Assembly: GCF_963576675.1 (NCBI RefSeq)
Contig: NC_088913.1
Span: 84,939,001-85,003,000 of the forward strand
Direction: 5' to 3'
Length of the DNA stretch: 64,000 bases
Origin: Euphorbia lathyris
Lineage: Eukaryota; Streptophyta; Magnoliopsida; Malpighiales; Euphorbiaceae
Part shown: positions 1-12,516 of the stretch, piece after piece
Position numbering within the stretch: position 1 is the stretch's first letter
Layout: each line of letters starts with the position of its first letter
Notes under the pieces: generated by a model
Database searches by the model: none
What the model was told of the DNA's origin: nothing
The model's input: only the letters and a program-made list of their open reading frames with translations
Made by a program: the position numbers and the translations under genes

Positions 1-3000
1 TTCTTTTTAATTAAATTAATGCGATCTAAATTTCTTTCCCATTTCAACATAATTCGTACTATTATTAAATTTATTTTCTAATATAAAATAATATATACAA
101 ATTATAAAGTATATTTACAATAAACTAATATTATAAACTGCTAATTACAAATATGCTATTGTAAATTCAATCCAGCTTTAACTGCCCATTCTTTTGAATT
201 CTTATCAATTTCACCAAGAAACTCATTTCTAGGATTCAATAAAATGGTCCAGCAATACTGAACTTTAAGCTTTCTAAACTCTTTTTCCTGCAAAAAAAAT
301 GATATAAGAAAAAAGAATAATAGTAATACAAAATGTTACGTAAAGAATTTACAACATATACCTTAGAATTCTTTGTCAGTCCAATATCCCACTCATTCAC
401 ACTCTGCCCCATATATGTTTCCATATGCTTCAAAAGAAAAATACCACAGCCATTGTTGTTACTCTTCCCACTCCATTTCATGTTCATCAAATGCTCTTTG
501 TCTCCACACATTCATTTGTATGAAGAAGCATCATTTTTTTACACAAATTCAGCATAGAACTTTAACTGCAACATACAAAACAGAAAATATGTTATCACAT
601 ATGCAAACAAATAATAAACATTAAATCCACAACATGAAGTAAATTATGTTACAACATACCAGTTATCCTGGGCAATTCCCGTACTTCTTAGCATGATGAA
701 CGTTAGGTGGGAGTGTTCTGTTATCCACTATTTCAATCCTCTTTGCAAGATTGTTCACAACAATCAAATAGAAATGTGCATTACAGATAACAAGAAAAAA
801 TACCTAATAAACAACAAAATATGTAAGTATCTGAATACATTTTATACCCTTAAGTTGCTGCTGTTCCGCCATAAAATTAAAATTGTTCCAACAAGATATT
901 TATGTTGTTCCAACCGGAAACTTGTATTGTTCCAAAAGTACATTAAAATTGTTCCAACAGGATATTTATGTTGTTCCAACAAATATAATGTCATTATATA
1001 TTCATTGCATATTATAAACTATCATACTCAAATTACTAAATGATACTAGTATCAGTTGTTTGAAAAATAAAATTTACGAAGTCAGCATCAACCAAGTTCT
1101 TCACATTGGCAAAATCAAGTTCACTCTCAAACATTTGCTTAAAATAGGCAACATTTTCCGCTTCTATTGAGCTATATGTGCTAACTCCATAAAACAGTAA
1201 AGTCTACAAAATGAGCAAAACAACAGTTAGCAAAACAATTATTTACAAAATGAAAAGAAAAAACAAACTTACAAAGTTAAGCAACATACAAAAGGATAGA
1301 TATTGAAAAAAAGTCTTGTGACTTTTCGCTCAGATTTCTTCATTTCTTGACAGTTCAAAATTGAACTCCAGGCATCAACAACATTATTAACAAGATGTTC
1401 CTTGCCACAAAGAGATAGAATCTCTATTTTATTAATATATGATTGTCCATTGCCAAAAAATACATCACTTCAAAACAAGAAAAAAACAATCAATATATGC
1501 CAAAATAACATATAAATTCATATAACAACATAGCTTCAACTTCTTACCTGCTTTTATGAGGACTAAATGCAAATTCAACCATTCTCCTTTGACGGTTATC
1601 CATGTTCTCCACCAACCTTTGATGCCGAGAAATAAAAGGAGAACATACGTACTTTGACTCCTTAACAGTCCTCCTTCCACGCCCTCCTCCACCATCCTCA
1701 TTATCAACAGCAAATTTCAAAACAATATTTGCCAACTCTTGTGGTAATTTATTTATCTCATCTATACTGTATGACGACTTCTTTGAATCCTTATTCCAAT
1801 AAAAAACGGAATCACAATTAAATTATGCATCAAAACTATAATTTCAATATGTCATACATTAATAATAATTGTTTCGACAAAATCAATGAAATGTTCCAAG
1901 AAGAAACACCAATTGTAACAAACAATAACACTTACAATCTCATCAATCTTCAAAACTTTCTCAGACACTATAGCTTGTGGTATCTGCCTGAGTTGGAAAC
2001 TTCTGCAAAAACAAAATACAAACAACTTAAAAACAAAAAAAAAACAAAAATATACAAATATACAGACAAAAAAAAAAACACAAATACAAAATAAAGAAGT
2101 ACCCCAAGGCAACTCCATTTTACTACAAACTTCGCACCATAGAAAGAATTAATAGATCTACAAAATCAAATTCATATATATGTCAAACTATTGCATTCAA
2201 AAAATATAATACATTATGAAAAAGGCATTTGATTATTAAACATACTTATCAACAACAAATCTCCATTCATCATTTTTCACACCCAAATGAGCCTTCAATG
2301 GATCCAACATAAAAACACGTTTCATCTCAAGATCAACAACAGCCAAAGTCCAATGCTAATTGAACAAAACAATCACATTAGTACAACTAAACTACATTAT
2401 TAACCAACTAAAATAGATCATCAATACAGGTAAATAATGCATACTCTTTGTTTCGCGGTATAAGATACAAATATTGGCTGTCGGACTGTTCATATCTCTT
2501 TGACAAAAACATGATCTTCTCCTCTACCGTTTTAAATCATTCAATTCTATTACTCCTGTTTGGATCAATAAGGGAGAAGTTCGTATCCAATCTCTCATTA
2601 TTCTGAATCACATCATAGAGGTGCATGTACAAAACACACACAAAACATATACAGTAAACATGTCATTAAAAAAAAAGATAATCACTAATACAAACATTGA
2701 ATGATAGATTAAAAAATACCTCATGTAATAAACAATTGGGCCACACCCTATCGCACCTATATCAGTCAGATCACGAAGATCCCTCCTCAAAATACATGCA
2801 TTCACCTCATGACAACAAAATGTAACTTTCAAAAGTGGTGAAAACTGCCCTCCCAGAACATAAATGCTTGTCAGCCCATCTGCACAGTTTTGCAAATTCA
2901 TCTGGCACATTATCAGTCAAAGACTCTAAGTCTATATCATCATCATCAGCATCATCAGACCTAAGAAATGTCCCACACATATATAAGAAATGTTCCAAGC

Positions 3001-4595
3001 AACTGAACCATTTGTTCCAAACAACTGAACCATTTGTTCCACACATAATCACTTACAAAATTTCATCAGTACAATCAACAACCTCATCGCCTCGATCTTC
3101 ATTTATACAAACTATATCACCAGGCCTACAAACAACATAAAACATCAATTAATCCACAGACATTGATTGAATTGTTCCAAAACAAACAAACACAAATTAT
3201 TCCAACAAAATAAATTACATTTTATCTGAAACAGCTTCATCAAGTAAGGACTGGCTCAACAACTCAAAATGAGTAAAAGAATTTCTTCTTTTTTTTCAAC
3301 TTCAGTCCTTCCTCTGTCTCCACTTTCCTTCTCACTTTCTTCACTCCTCCTTTATTCTTCTTCTTCTCCTCCTTTCTCTTTCTCTCTCTCTCTTTCTCTA
3401 ATGCTTCTGCTCTCTTTCTCTCTACCTGTTTGTTGTATTCTTCATCCACTGCATTATATTCTTCCCAAAAACCAGGAAAATTAAAAAAATCATTTTCCTC
3501 ATCATATTCTTTAAATACTTTTCTTGAATGCTGACTTGCTGCCATTCGCTCTGAACGCTGGCTCATCCTCTCTTCCTTACTCACTCTACTTCATAAAAAT
3601 GTTCTCAAAAAATGTATTCATTTCACAGGTAAGTCATTCTCATCAAACATACTTTCTGCTTTATCCAGCAAAATATACATCTCAGTAACATCAGTAGCTA
3701 AGCTCTTAGCCACTTATTTAAACTCGCTCATGAATTCCTATATTTATAGAAACAGTATCTTCTATATCAAAGAAAAACAAAGCTGCATACCATGAAGTTA
3801 CTGGGACAGCCAGAAACTCCTTATTCTTCATTATTTTTTTCTTCTTGTTCGGCTGGAATATTTTGTTGTTCTTCTTATTCTTCTTCTTCTTCTACCTGCT
3901 TCTTCTTTTCTTCTTCTCTCTTCTTCTTCTTACCTTCTACCTTCGGGCCTTCACATTCTACCTCTGCCTCAGATTCCACTAATCTCTTCAAAACAATCTC
4001 ATTGCCAAATCCACTGACATTGTCCAACTTAATTCTATCAGAGATTAAATCTTTGTTCCACACAGAGGTTAGTGGACAGATCCTTGGTTCAAATCAACGC
4101 CATGTTGCAAATGATCAAAATAACATATCTACAAAAAAACACAGGAGAAAAAAAAAGTTATAAACAAATACATAAATTGTTCCAAATAAAAACATAAATT
4201 GTTCCAACAAATTGAAACAATTGTTCCAACACATTAAAACAATTACCATAATAAATGGAAGTGGGCCTGTGAAATAATTTGGATTAGGATCGGACTTGTA
4301 AGTACAAATAGAATCCATAAGATGCCTAAAACCAAAGCGGCACCAATCCAGCTTTGAAATTTCAGTCACATTTATGCAACTGAATAAAAACTTATGGTAC
4401 AACGACCTATTTTTCGTTGATCGAATGCAACAGTTAACAGCAACAATGATAAAGTTCCAAATGAACTCATTGCAAACATCCACCAGCAACATATTTGACA
4501 GCCTATCAAGCACAACTTTATCCACAGGACTGCCACTCTTGAGACCAAATGTCTCCTTCCATGTCTCTAAAAACTTAGCCCAACTCTTATATTCA
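1..4595 (-). mobile_element. MULE copy 1, Ulp1-side fragment
   Basis: This is a fragment of a large Mutator-like element, cut on the left by the window edge. It holds most of the long minus-strand Ulp1 gene seen again at 5490-7592 and 14507-17079. Introns carry clustered TTGTTCCAA motifs, for example 863-985, 2985-3050, 3170-3215 and 4170-4235. At about 4595 the N-terminal exon stops abruptly and joins sequence that elsewhere (13340 onward) lies between the transposase and Ulp1 genes, so this is a recombination or deletion junction between two copies. Neither terminus is visible. Confidence 0.75.
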
Positions 4596-4600
4596 AACAA
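156..4600 (-). pseudogene. Transposon Ulp1 (C48-like) peptidase gene, copy 1
   Basis: Ulp1/C48 peptidases cleave SUMO or related proteins; the role in transposons is unknown. Reading on the minus strand, exons lie at about 4600-4240 (SWAKFLETW..., acidic and aromatic), 4063-3875 (basic), 3730-3264 (Glu/Lys-rich coiled coil), 2910-2720, 2620-2455, 2355-2265 (first His/Asp core), 2010-1930, 1800-1550, 1470-1270, 1200-1060, 815-693 (second His/Asp core), 560-362 (GCGIFLLKHME, Cys codon 446-448) and 287-156 (ends NLQ, TAG). Splice sites are visible at most joins. The first core has lost its catalytic Cys block: relative to the third copy, 32 bp are missing at about 1965. The second core keeps His and Cys. 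The start exon is missing. Coding potential is clearly decayed. Confidence 0.7.
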
Positions 4601-5489
4601 ACAGTGATTACTTATTGATCCCTTATTACTGATCCCTTATTACTGAAACAAATGTAACTATATCATTTCATTTTCTATTTTACAGGATAAAGCCTCAAAA
4701 GCAAACATACTGATCCATTGGATATACTCTTATATTGTTCCAACGGTATACATAATTTGTTCCATTGGTTTAGCTATATTGTTCCAACAGAATACATATG
4801 TTGTTCCGGCAGAAATATTAAATTGTTCCAACAGAAATAATTACATTCTTTTTAATTACTTTAATGTGATCTAAATTCCTTTCCCATTCCAACATAATTA
4901 GTACTATGTTCCAAGACAATTTTATTAATAAAATCATGTTTATTAAATGGATGATGTGGCATGTATATAAAGTGGTTGTGAGTATGAACCATTAGATATG
5001 CTCTTATATTATTCCAAAGGTATACATAAATTGTACAAATTGTTTCATATAAGTATATCATTTGTTCCAACTTAACGTACCATTAAGTGGTTGTGAGTAT
5101 TGACATCTGTTTACATTAACAATTTATTCACTGTCTTGTTAATAGATTTCTTACACTAATTATTCACAAAGGCTGTAGACTAAATTCTACCAAATTGTAC
5201 CACTTGTTCCATGTAACTATATCATTTGTTCCAACTGAATGTACCATTTGTTCCAACTAAATGTATGGTTTGTTCCGAGTGAATTATATCTGCTATATAT
5301 GAAAATATTGACATCTTTTTACATTAACAATTTATTCAATATCTTGATAATAGATTTCTTACACTAATTGTTTACTACACTAAACAAATATAATTTTAAT
5401 AACCTTTTTTAATATAAAATAATATTTATAAATTCTAAAGTATATATACAAATTCTAAAATATATTTACAAATGTAAGATACAAATATG

Positions 5490-7592
5490 CTATTCTAAAT
5501 TCAGTCCAGCTCCAACAGCCCATTCTTTTGACTTCTTATCGATTTCATCAATAAGCTCATTTCTTGAATTCAATAGAATGGTCCAGCAATAATGCTCACT
5601 CCGTACTTCATAAAAATGTTCTCAACAAATGTATTCATTCGTACAGGTAAGTCATTCTCCTCAAACATACTTTCTGCTTCATCCAGCAAGATAAACATCT
5701 CAGTTACATCAGTAGCTAATCTCTTAGCCACTGATTTAAACTTGCCCATGAATTCCTGCATTTATAAAAACACTATTTACTAATTTATCAAAAAGAAACA
5801 TAATCTTCTACATAAAAGAAAAACAAAGATGTATACCATAAAGTTACTGGGACAGCCATAAACTCCTTCTTGAGTATCTTTTTCTTCTTCTTCTTCTACC
5901 TCCTTCTTCTTCTCTCTTCTTCTTCTTACCTTCTACCTTAGGGCCTTCACATTCTACCTCTGCCTTAGATTCCACCAATCTCTTCAAAACAATCTCATTG
6001 CCAAAACCACTGGCATTTTCCAACTTAATTCTTTCAGAGATTAAAACCTTATTCCACATAGAGGTTAGTGGACAGGAACGTGGCCTCAAATGAACACCAT
6101 ATTGCAAACGATCAAAATAACATATCTACAATAAAACAAAAGAGAAAAAAATTATAAGCAAATACATAAATTGTTCCAAATAAAAACATAAATTGTTCCA
6201 GATAAAAACATAAATTGTTCCAACACATTAAAACAATTATCATTATAAATGGAAGAGGGCATGTGAAAAAATATGGATTAGAATCGTTCTTGTAAGAATG
6301 AACATAATCCATAAGATGCTTAAAACTAAAACGACACCAATCCAACTTTGAAATTTCAGTCACATTCATGCAACTGAATAAAAACTTATGGTACAACGAC
6401 CTATTCTTTGTTGATCGAATGCAACAATCGACAGCAATAATAATAAAGTTCCAAATGAACTCATCGCAAACATCCACCATCAACATATTTGACAGCCTAT
6501 CAAGCACATCTTTATCCACATGACTGCCACTCTTAAGACCAAATGACTTCCTCCATGTCTCTAAAAACTTAGACCAACTCCCCCCCACTGTTATTATTGA
6601 CTTCCTGAATTTCCATTCCTCCATAAGGCAGGCCATAAACAGAATGGAAATCTTCTTCAGTCAAATCAATACAGTCATTTCCAGGAAGAACAAAACAGCA
6701 TCTGGCAGGATCCACAGAAGCCACAACCTTGGCATAAAATGATGAATTGTGCTTGCCAAGATCTAGACACAAAAAACCACCAAAGCCTATATTCCTAATA
6801 GCAGCTTTGTGTGTCTCTAGCATACTTTTAACAAACTTAATAAAAGCTGTTGGACGAACCCTCTGATTCAATCCTACAGCACAAAAATTGTCCTCCATAA
6901 CAGAATAAAGACTGTCCTTCTTCACCATCCTTCTTTCAGAATTACGGTTCACAGCATTAGAACCAGATCTAGAACCACCATGTCCCTTCACATTAACTCT
7001 AACATTTTTTTTCTTTCCATCTCTGCCAGAAACAACATATTCATCTTCTCTTTGTTCTTCAGATGGTGTACTCGCACTGATCACAAAATTAGGATCATTT
7101 ATATTATCTCGAGCATTAGAAGAACTGCCATCTGCATCTGAACAACTTTCTACGTCCTTCAAAGCATCAGAAGAACTTTCATCAACAGGCATATCAATAT
7201 TTGATGACTTTTTCCTCAAAGCATCAGATTTCTTCACAAATCCCTTCTTACTTCCTTCATCACTTTTCTTTTCAAAGACCCTTGAAACATAAGAAATAAC
7301 AAGATTAACAACAATACTAAAATCAACAAAATACATATATGGTTCCAAACGAATTTATATATTGTTCCAAACGAATACAAATATTGTTTCAAACGAATAC
7401 AAAAATATTGTTCCAAATGAATACATATATTGTTCCAAACGAAAACATATATTGTTCCATGAAAACATAAGTAAAAAAATAGTACATGTCTTCATCATCT
7501 GCTATATATTCAGAATTTATAGCATCAAGCAACGAAGGATCAATAACATTCTCACGCAAACGATCTTTTATACTAGATGTAGCTTTAGACAT
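5490..7592 (-). pseudogene. Ulp1-gene N-terminal half, internally deleted copy 2
   Basis: This copy gives the true N-terminus of the transposon Ulp1 gene. Exon 1 (7592-7486) begins MSKATSSIKDRL and ends at a GT donor. Exon 2 (about 7283-6241) has a Ser/Lys-rich linker followed by a globular region with IGFGGFLCLDL and VYGLPYGG. That pattern recurs upstream of Ulp1 domains in plant transposon proteins. A frameshift lies in the C-run at 6580-6586, before SWSKFLETW. A basic Lys/Arg exon (about 6107-5890) and a coiled-coil exon (5761-5590) follow. The coding sequence then jumps by deletion into the last exon out of frame and ends in IIAGPFY. Both peptidase cores are lost. Could be expressed as a truncated protein, but the frameshift argues against it. 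Confidence 0.7.
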
Positions 7593-7866
7593 TATGATAT
7601 ATACTGAAAAACAATAAAAAAAACACATATACAAGTCAGAAAACTAACAAATGAGAGACGGAAAGAATGAAAAATCAAAATGCAATCCCGTTGAAACCCT
7701 AAAAAATAAGAAACAAAACAAAAACAAAATACAAAACCTAAACAGAAAATATAAACAAATAAACTAAGAACATGAATAAAACAATATCTAACATTAACAA
7801 AGAAAACATGTTCCATTATAAATAACTACATAAACTTAACAAAACATACACGAAATTATGGAACAA

Positions 7867-8205
7867 CCTACCGATAAAGTAACAAATACACGAAATGAGA
7901 GCCCTAAGTCGAACAAAATATTCAACAAAAAAACGAACGGAAATGAGCAAACAACAAACAGAAATGCGATGAAAACGAACACGAAAACATAGAGGAACTC
8001 ACTAATATCTTCCCAAATACACCAAAGGAGAGCCGAACCTACCGATAAAGTAATAAATACACACGAAATGAGAGCCATAAGTCGAACAAAATATTCAACA
8101 AAAAAACGAACAAAAATGAGAAAACAACAAACATAAATGTGATGAAAACGAAAACATAGAGGAACTCACCGATATCTTCCCAAATACACCAAAGGAGAGC
8201 CGGAA
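7867..8205. repeat. Two-copy tandem duplication, period about 171 bp, in Ulp1 leader
   Basis: Sequence from 7867 (CCTACCGATAAAGT) recurs from 8038 with few changes. Each copy contains a leader exon end with a plausible minus-strand GT donor next to GGAACTCAC on the plus strand. The duplication lies in the presumed 5' leader of the copy 2 Ulp1 gene. Confidence 0.8.
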
Positions 8206-8353
8206 CAAAGAAATCCAATGAAATAATCCACAACAAAATGATCGGAAATGAAACAACGCAATCGGAAAATGAGAGAAATCTCGGAGAAGAACTAGAGAAG
8301 AAAGAAAAATCGAAGAGAAAATAAAGATTACAAATATACCCCTGACTAAAAAA

Positions 8354-8362
8354 CTATTTATA
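8354..8362 (-). promoter_or_regulatory. Probable TATA box of MULE Ulp1 gene
   Basis: TATAAATAG on the minus strand, about 100 bp inside the element's terminus and upstream of a C/T-rich leader that leads toward the start at 7592. Position and sequence fit a plant TATA box. No transcript evidence is available. Confidence 0.5.
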
Positions 8363-8399
8363 CAAAGCGCGCATTACAAATATACACCCTCCGTTTTTA

Positions 8400-8453
8400 A
8401 ACAATTACAAAAAAATCACTGTTGTCACACCATAAGAAATGTGTCACACCTGA

Positions 8454-8465
<12 letters not shown>
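8400..8465 (-). repeat. Terminal inverted repeat, MULE copy 2
   Basis: Read inward on the minus strand this end has GAGATCAGGTGTGACACAT and then GGTGTGACAACAG. It resembles the inverted left ends at 8487 and 50980, which read GAGATCCAGTG(T/C)GAC and carry further GTGTGACA units. Similarity is partial (degenerate TIR), but the GTGTGACA spacing is shared. Confidence 0.55.

Positions 8466-8486
<21 letters not shown>
8462..8486. repeat. TA microsatellite between two MULE ends
   Basis: An uninterrupted 25-nt AT tract lies between two head-to-head MULE termini. A 14-nt TA tract also precedes the fourth copy's left end (50966-50979), so the tract probably represents the insertion target or target-site duplication. 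Confidence 0.8.
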
Positions 8487-8560
8487 GGGGTGAGATCCAG
8501 TGTGACAATGGCTTACGGTGCGACAAGAAGCTTATTGTGTGACATAACAAAACTACATAG
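8487..8560 (+). repeat. Terminal inverted repeat, MULE copy 3 left end
   Basis: About 70 bp are closely shared with the left end of copy 4 at 50980, ending in TTATTGTGTGACATAACAAA in both. It contains three spaced GTGTGACA-like units, which are candidates for transposase binding. Confidence 0.7.
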
Positions 8561-8667
8561 TTTTGGCAACAAAATTCAATTCAAAAAACACGCGTCAACT
8601 TCGTTCTCCTGCGTTCATCACACAAAAAACGCGCGAATCAAAGTTCATTCTTCACCATGCTTGATCA

Positions 8668-8855
8668 ATTTTCTTCTTCTCACCATTGTCGATCGATTTG
8701 TAATCTGTATTCAGATTAATCTCTGATTTCCCTCTCCTCACCATTATTGATCGATTTTCTTCTCCTCTGAGTTATCGATCGATTTTCTTCTCTCAACATT
8801 ACTGATCGATTCTCTTATCCTCAACATTATCGATCGATTTCTCATCTGTATTCAT
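8668..8855 (+). repeat. Degenerate GATCGATTTTCTTCTCCTC minisatellite in transposase leader
   Basis: Five or so imperfect units of about 28-31 bp built on GATCGATTTTCTTCTCCTC lie just upstream of the transposase ATG at 8872. The fourth copy has the same array at 51140-51320 and again inside its first intron at 51427-51500. Confidence 0.75.
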
Positions 8856-8871
8856 ATAATTCACTTTGAAT

Positions 8872-11800
8872 ATGGAATCCGAACACCAAAATATGGAATA
8901 TGAAGACCATAATCAGTCCAAAATGACACACAGAACAACATCATCTTCTGGTATTTTGCTTATATCTGCAACTCGAAATTTATCTGATATATATTGAAAA
9001 TATTGAGATCTGTTCACATTAGTAATAGATTTCTTACACTAATTATTCACAAAGGTTGTAGACTGAATGTACCAGTTGTTCAATGTAACTATATCATTTG
9101 TTCAAACTGAATATACCATTTGTTCCAACTGAATGTACCATTTGTTCCTACTAAATGTATGGTTTGTTCCGAATGAATTATATCTGCTATATATTGAAAA
9201 TATAGACATCTGTTTACATTAACAATTTATTCACTGTCTTGATAATAGATTTCTTACACTAATTATTCATAAAAACTGTAGTCTAAATTCTAACGAATTG
9301 TACCACTTGTTATATGTAACTATATCATTGAATAATAGCTATGATTAGTTTTAGGATATTTGGTTAAAGATATAAAAATGTGACACAATGCAAGTTTATT
9401 GAATAATAGCTGATTTCGGAGTTGACATGTAACTATATCATTTGTTCCAAATGAATGACCCGATTGTTCCAAATAAATGTATGGTTTGTTCCGAAATAAT
9501 GTACCATTTGTTTCAAGTACATCTTTGTCCTAATCTCGATTCTCTTACCTGTTTTGTAGATTTGCTTTCGCCTAGTTACTCTTCTACTGCAATTGTACCT
9601 TACACACCAAAAGTAACTACAAGACTCAGTCCTAACAGAATAAAATTATAGGTGCCTAATTGTTCAAATGAGTTAAAACCTGTTCTTGGAATGATATTTG
9701 AGAATTATGATAAAGCTCAAGAATTCTACAAATCATATGCATGTGCTGCTGGATTTAATAGTAGGGTATCAACATCAAGAAAAAAACAAGGTGTTATAAA
9801 AGAACAATTTTTTATATGCAATAAAGAAGGTTACAAATATCACAGAAAAAAACGACATCCAGTAATGTAAAAACCAGAAAAAGGACACTCAGACATGTAG
9901 GATGCAGTGCTAAAATGATTATCAAACTTTCTGACAGTGGAATCTATGAAGTGACACAGTTCAAAGAAGAACATAATCATATTCTTTACACTCCAGGATG
10001 TGTACAATATCAAAAAGAGGGCAGGAACATGAACCTTCTACTAAAAAAGATGGTAGTTAATAATTCAAAGGTAAACCATTTACTTCATAATAGTTATGCA
10101 TTGTAAATACTAAACTAATTAGTTATATAATTTTGCTCATTTCATCTAAAAATAAAAAATCTGATTTGGTTGAATAGATGAATGTTGGTCCTCTGAAAAC
10201 TTATAGACAAGCAAAGGAACTTTATGGAGGATATGAAAATATTGGTGCATCGAAGATAGATTTTAAAAACTTCCAGAGAGACTTGAAAGCCTATATTAAG
10301 GATTCAGATGCACAAATGTTCGTAGATAATTTTTAGAAAAAAAAGAAGTTATGGAGTGCATTATTTTTCGAATTTGAAGTAGATCAAGACGGCAGACTCT
10401 GTAGAGCTTTATGGGCAGACCCTGTATGTATCAAAAACTATGCTCTTTATGGTAATATGGTCTCATTTGACACCACATATAGCACAAACAGGTACTACAT
10501 AATAATCTTTTACATAAAATTATTGATTTCTGCCCTTCATATACTGGTGTTGCCCCAGAAAACTTATGTTGTTCCAATACAAATGTCATGTTCTTCAAAC
10601 AAAAAAACTTATTTTTATGCTACACTGAACAGGTACAATATGATATTTGGACCATTTACTGGGGTTGACAACCACAAAAAATGTATTACATTTGCATCTT
10701 GTTTCGTGGCTAACGAAGATATTACATCATTTGAGTGGGTTTTTAGAACATTTCTCAAAGCAATGGACAACAATGAGCCGACTTGCTTGATAACAGACCA
10801 AGATCCAGTAATGATAGTTGCAATAAAAAATGTTTTCAAAAAAACAGAACACAGATTTTGCATGTGACACATTATGAAGAAGATGTCAGACAAAATAGAA
10901 ATAAAAAATCATTCTATGCCCTTTATTTTCTATTATCCCATTCAATAAATAACATGTTCCCAAATAATACATGTGTTGTTCCATAATAATACATAAATTG
11001 TTCCTACAGAATATATGTGTTGTTCAATACACATACATTCAATTTATTCTAAAACTCTTTTGTTACTAATACAGGACGACAAATAATGCAAGAAACAGAT
11101 TTTATCACAAAGATAAATTCTTGCGTGTGGAGTGTAGAATTGGAACCAGAAGAGTTTGAGGAAAAATGGATGGGAATTATTTTGGAATTCAATTTAGGAG
11201 AACATGGATGGCTAAAACACATGTATGATATAAGATCAACATGGATTCCTGCTTATTTCAGAGACTCGTTCCTAGTCGGCTTAATGAGAACAACATCAAG
11301 GTCAGAAAGTGAAAATAACTTCTTCACTTCTTTCACAAAAATTCATTTAACTCTCATAGAATTCCTCCTCCGGTTTGAGGGTGCAATGGAAGCACAAAGA
11401 CATGCACAAGGTAAAAATGACAATGATTCCAAACACTCAATACCTATATCTCAAACACCAATTCCTATTGAAAAACATGGATCAGAAGTATTTACAAGAA
11501 CAATCTTTTATGAATTTCAAAAACAAGTGCTAGATGCTTCCTTTAATTGTGGAGTTGATGATATACAGAGATACAATGACAAATGCATGATCACTGTAAG
11601 GGAAAAAGGTAAAAAAAACAACATATCAGGTTGTTTATAATACAGACAACAGTGACACAACATGTTCGTGCAAGATGTTCAATAGAGCAGGAATTCCTTG
11701 TAGACATATGGTGTTCGTATGGAAAGATAGAATGCTGAAGAGAATTCCTGAGCAGTATGTCCTAAACAGATGGAAAATCTTACCAGAGATAACATTGCAA

Positions 11801-12232
11801 AATAATGTTATAGAAGAATGTGCTAGAACAATGGGTAAGAAAATAATGTTGAATAACGTATGGTCTGAGATTCACATGACTATGTGCTTGGCTGAAGGGG
11901 ATGAAGATGACCTAAATAATCTCACAAGAAACATTCAAGCATTGAGGACAGATTTGGAAGCAAAGAAAAGAAAGAACATCAACAATTCTACTAAAATTCA
12001 AGACATAGAGATGTTGGTTGGAACAAGTCGGCCCTCTGAAGTTCTAATCAAAGAACCTAAAATTTCAAAGAACAAAGGAACTGGGATTCATATTACAAAC
12101 AGTGAGAAAAGATTGAAGGGAGAAAAAGAGAAAGCAATTGAACAAACACAGAAAAAACAAAGGATGTGCAAAGGTTGTAATCAATTGTGCCACCACGACA
12201 TTAGAAACTGTCCAGAAAAAGCAAAGAAATAA
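8872..12232 (+). pseudogene. FAR1/FHY3-type MULE transposase, copy 3
   Basis: Cut-and-paste transposase of the Mutator class, family of FAR1/FHY3. Exon 1 (8872-8950) begins MESEHQNMEYED; exon 2 starts at 9560 and carries the FAR1 zinc DNA-binding region to about 10069. Exon 3 (10178-10491) has the first catalytic Asp in VSFDTTY. Exon 4 (10633-about 10882) has LITDQDP and FCM-HIMKK. Exon 5 (11075-12232) has RTTSRSES-type sequence, a SWIM zinc finger (CSCKMF...IPCRHM) and a CCHC-like end (CKGCNQLCHHDIRNC). Defects: TAG at 9649, frameshift near 9870, TAG at 10334, TGA for Trp at 10865, a lost splice donor near 10884 and a frameshift in the A-run 11611-11618. It was once a functional transposase but cannot make one now. 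Confidence 0.9.
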
Positions 12233-12516
12233 GGTAAATTCCCTATGTCTAAACTTTCTTTCCTCTAACAGTATATTTTCTTATTTGACTTCATTTCGAA
12301 AACCTGTGTTTTAATTTCGAACAACATGTGTTTACATTAACAATATATGGACATCAATAATATATAGAAGTAAAAAAATATGCAACTTCTAGGAGAAATA
12401 AGTAAAAACATAACAAAATATATCATCAAATAAAAGAAACATAAAAACACAAACATAAAAAACATAAAAAACATGCAAACATAAAAATCAAAACAATTGT
12501 TCACAATAAAAAAACA

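Larger units (their letters stand above)
4596..8465 (-). mobile_element. MULE copy 2, internally deleted, with one terminus
   Basis: This block starts in spacer sequence like 13340-14480, then has the last Ulp1 exon, the N-terminal half of the Ulp1 gene, its leader, and an outer end near 8465 against a TA tract. At about 5590 the last exon joins directly to the coiled-coil exon (copy 1 positions about 262 and 3580), so roughly 3.3 kb including both peptidase cores is missing. The transposase side is also absent. TTGTTCCAA motifs cluster at 4735-4835, 5050-5280, 6170-6225 and 7338-7460. Confidence 0.75.

Noticed and set aside
3269..3484. Ser/Leu-rich plus-strand frame
   Set aside because: Antisense of the Lys/Glu-rich coiled-coil exon of the Ulp1 gene.
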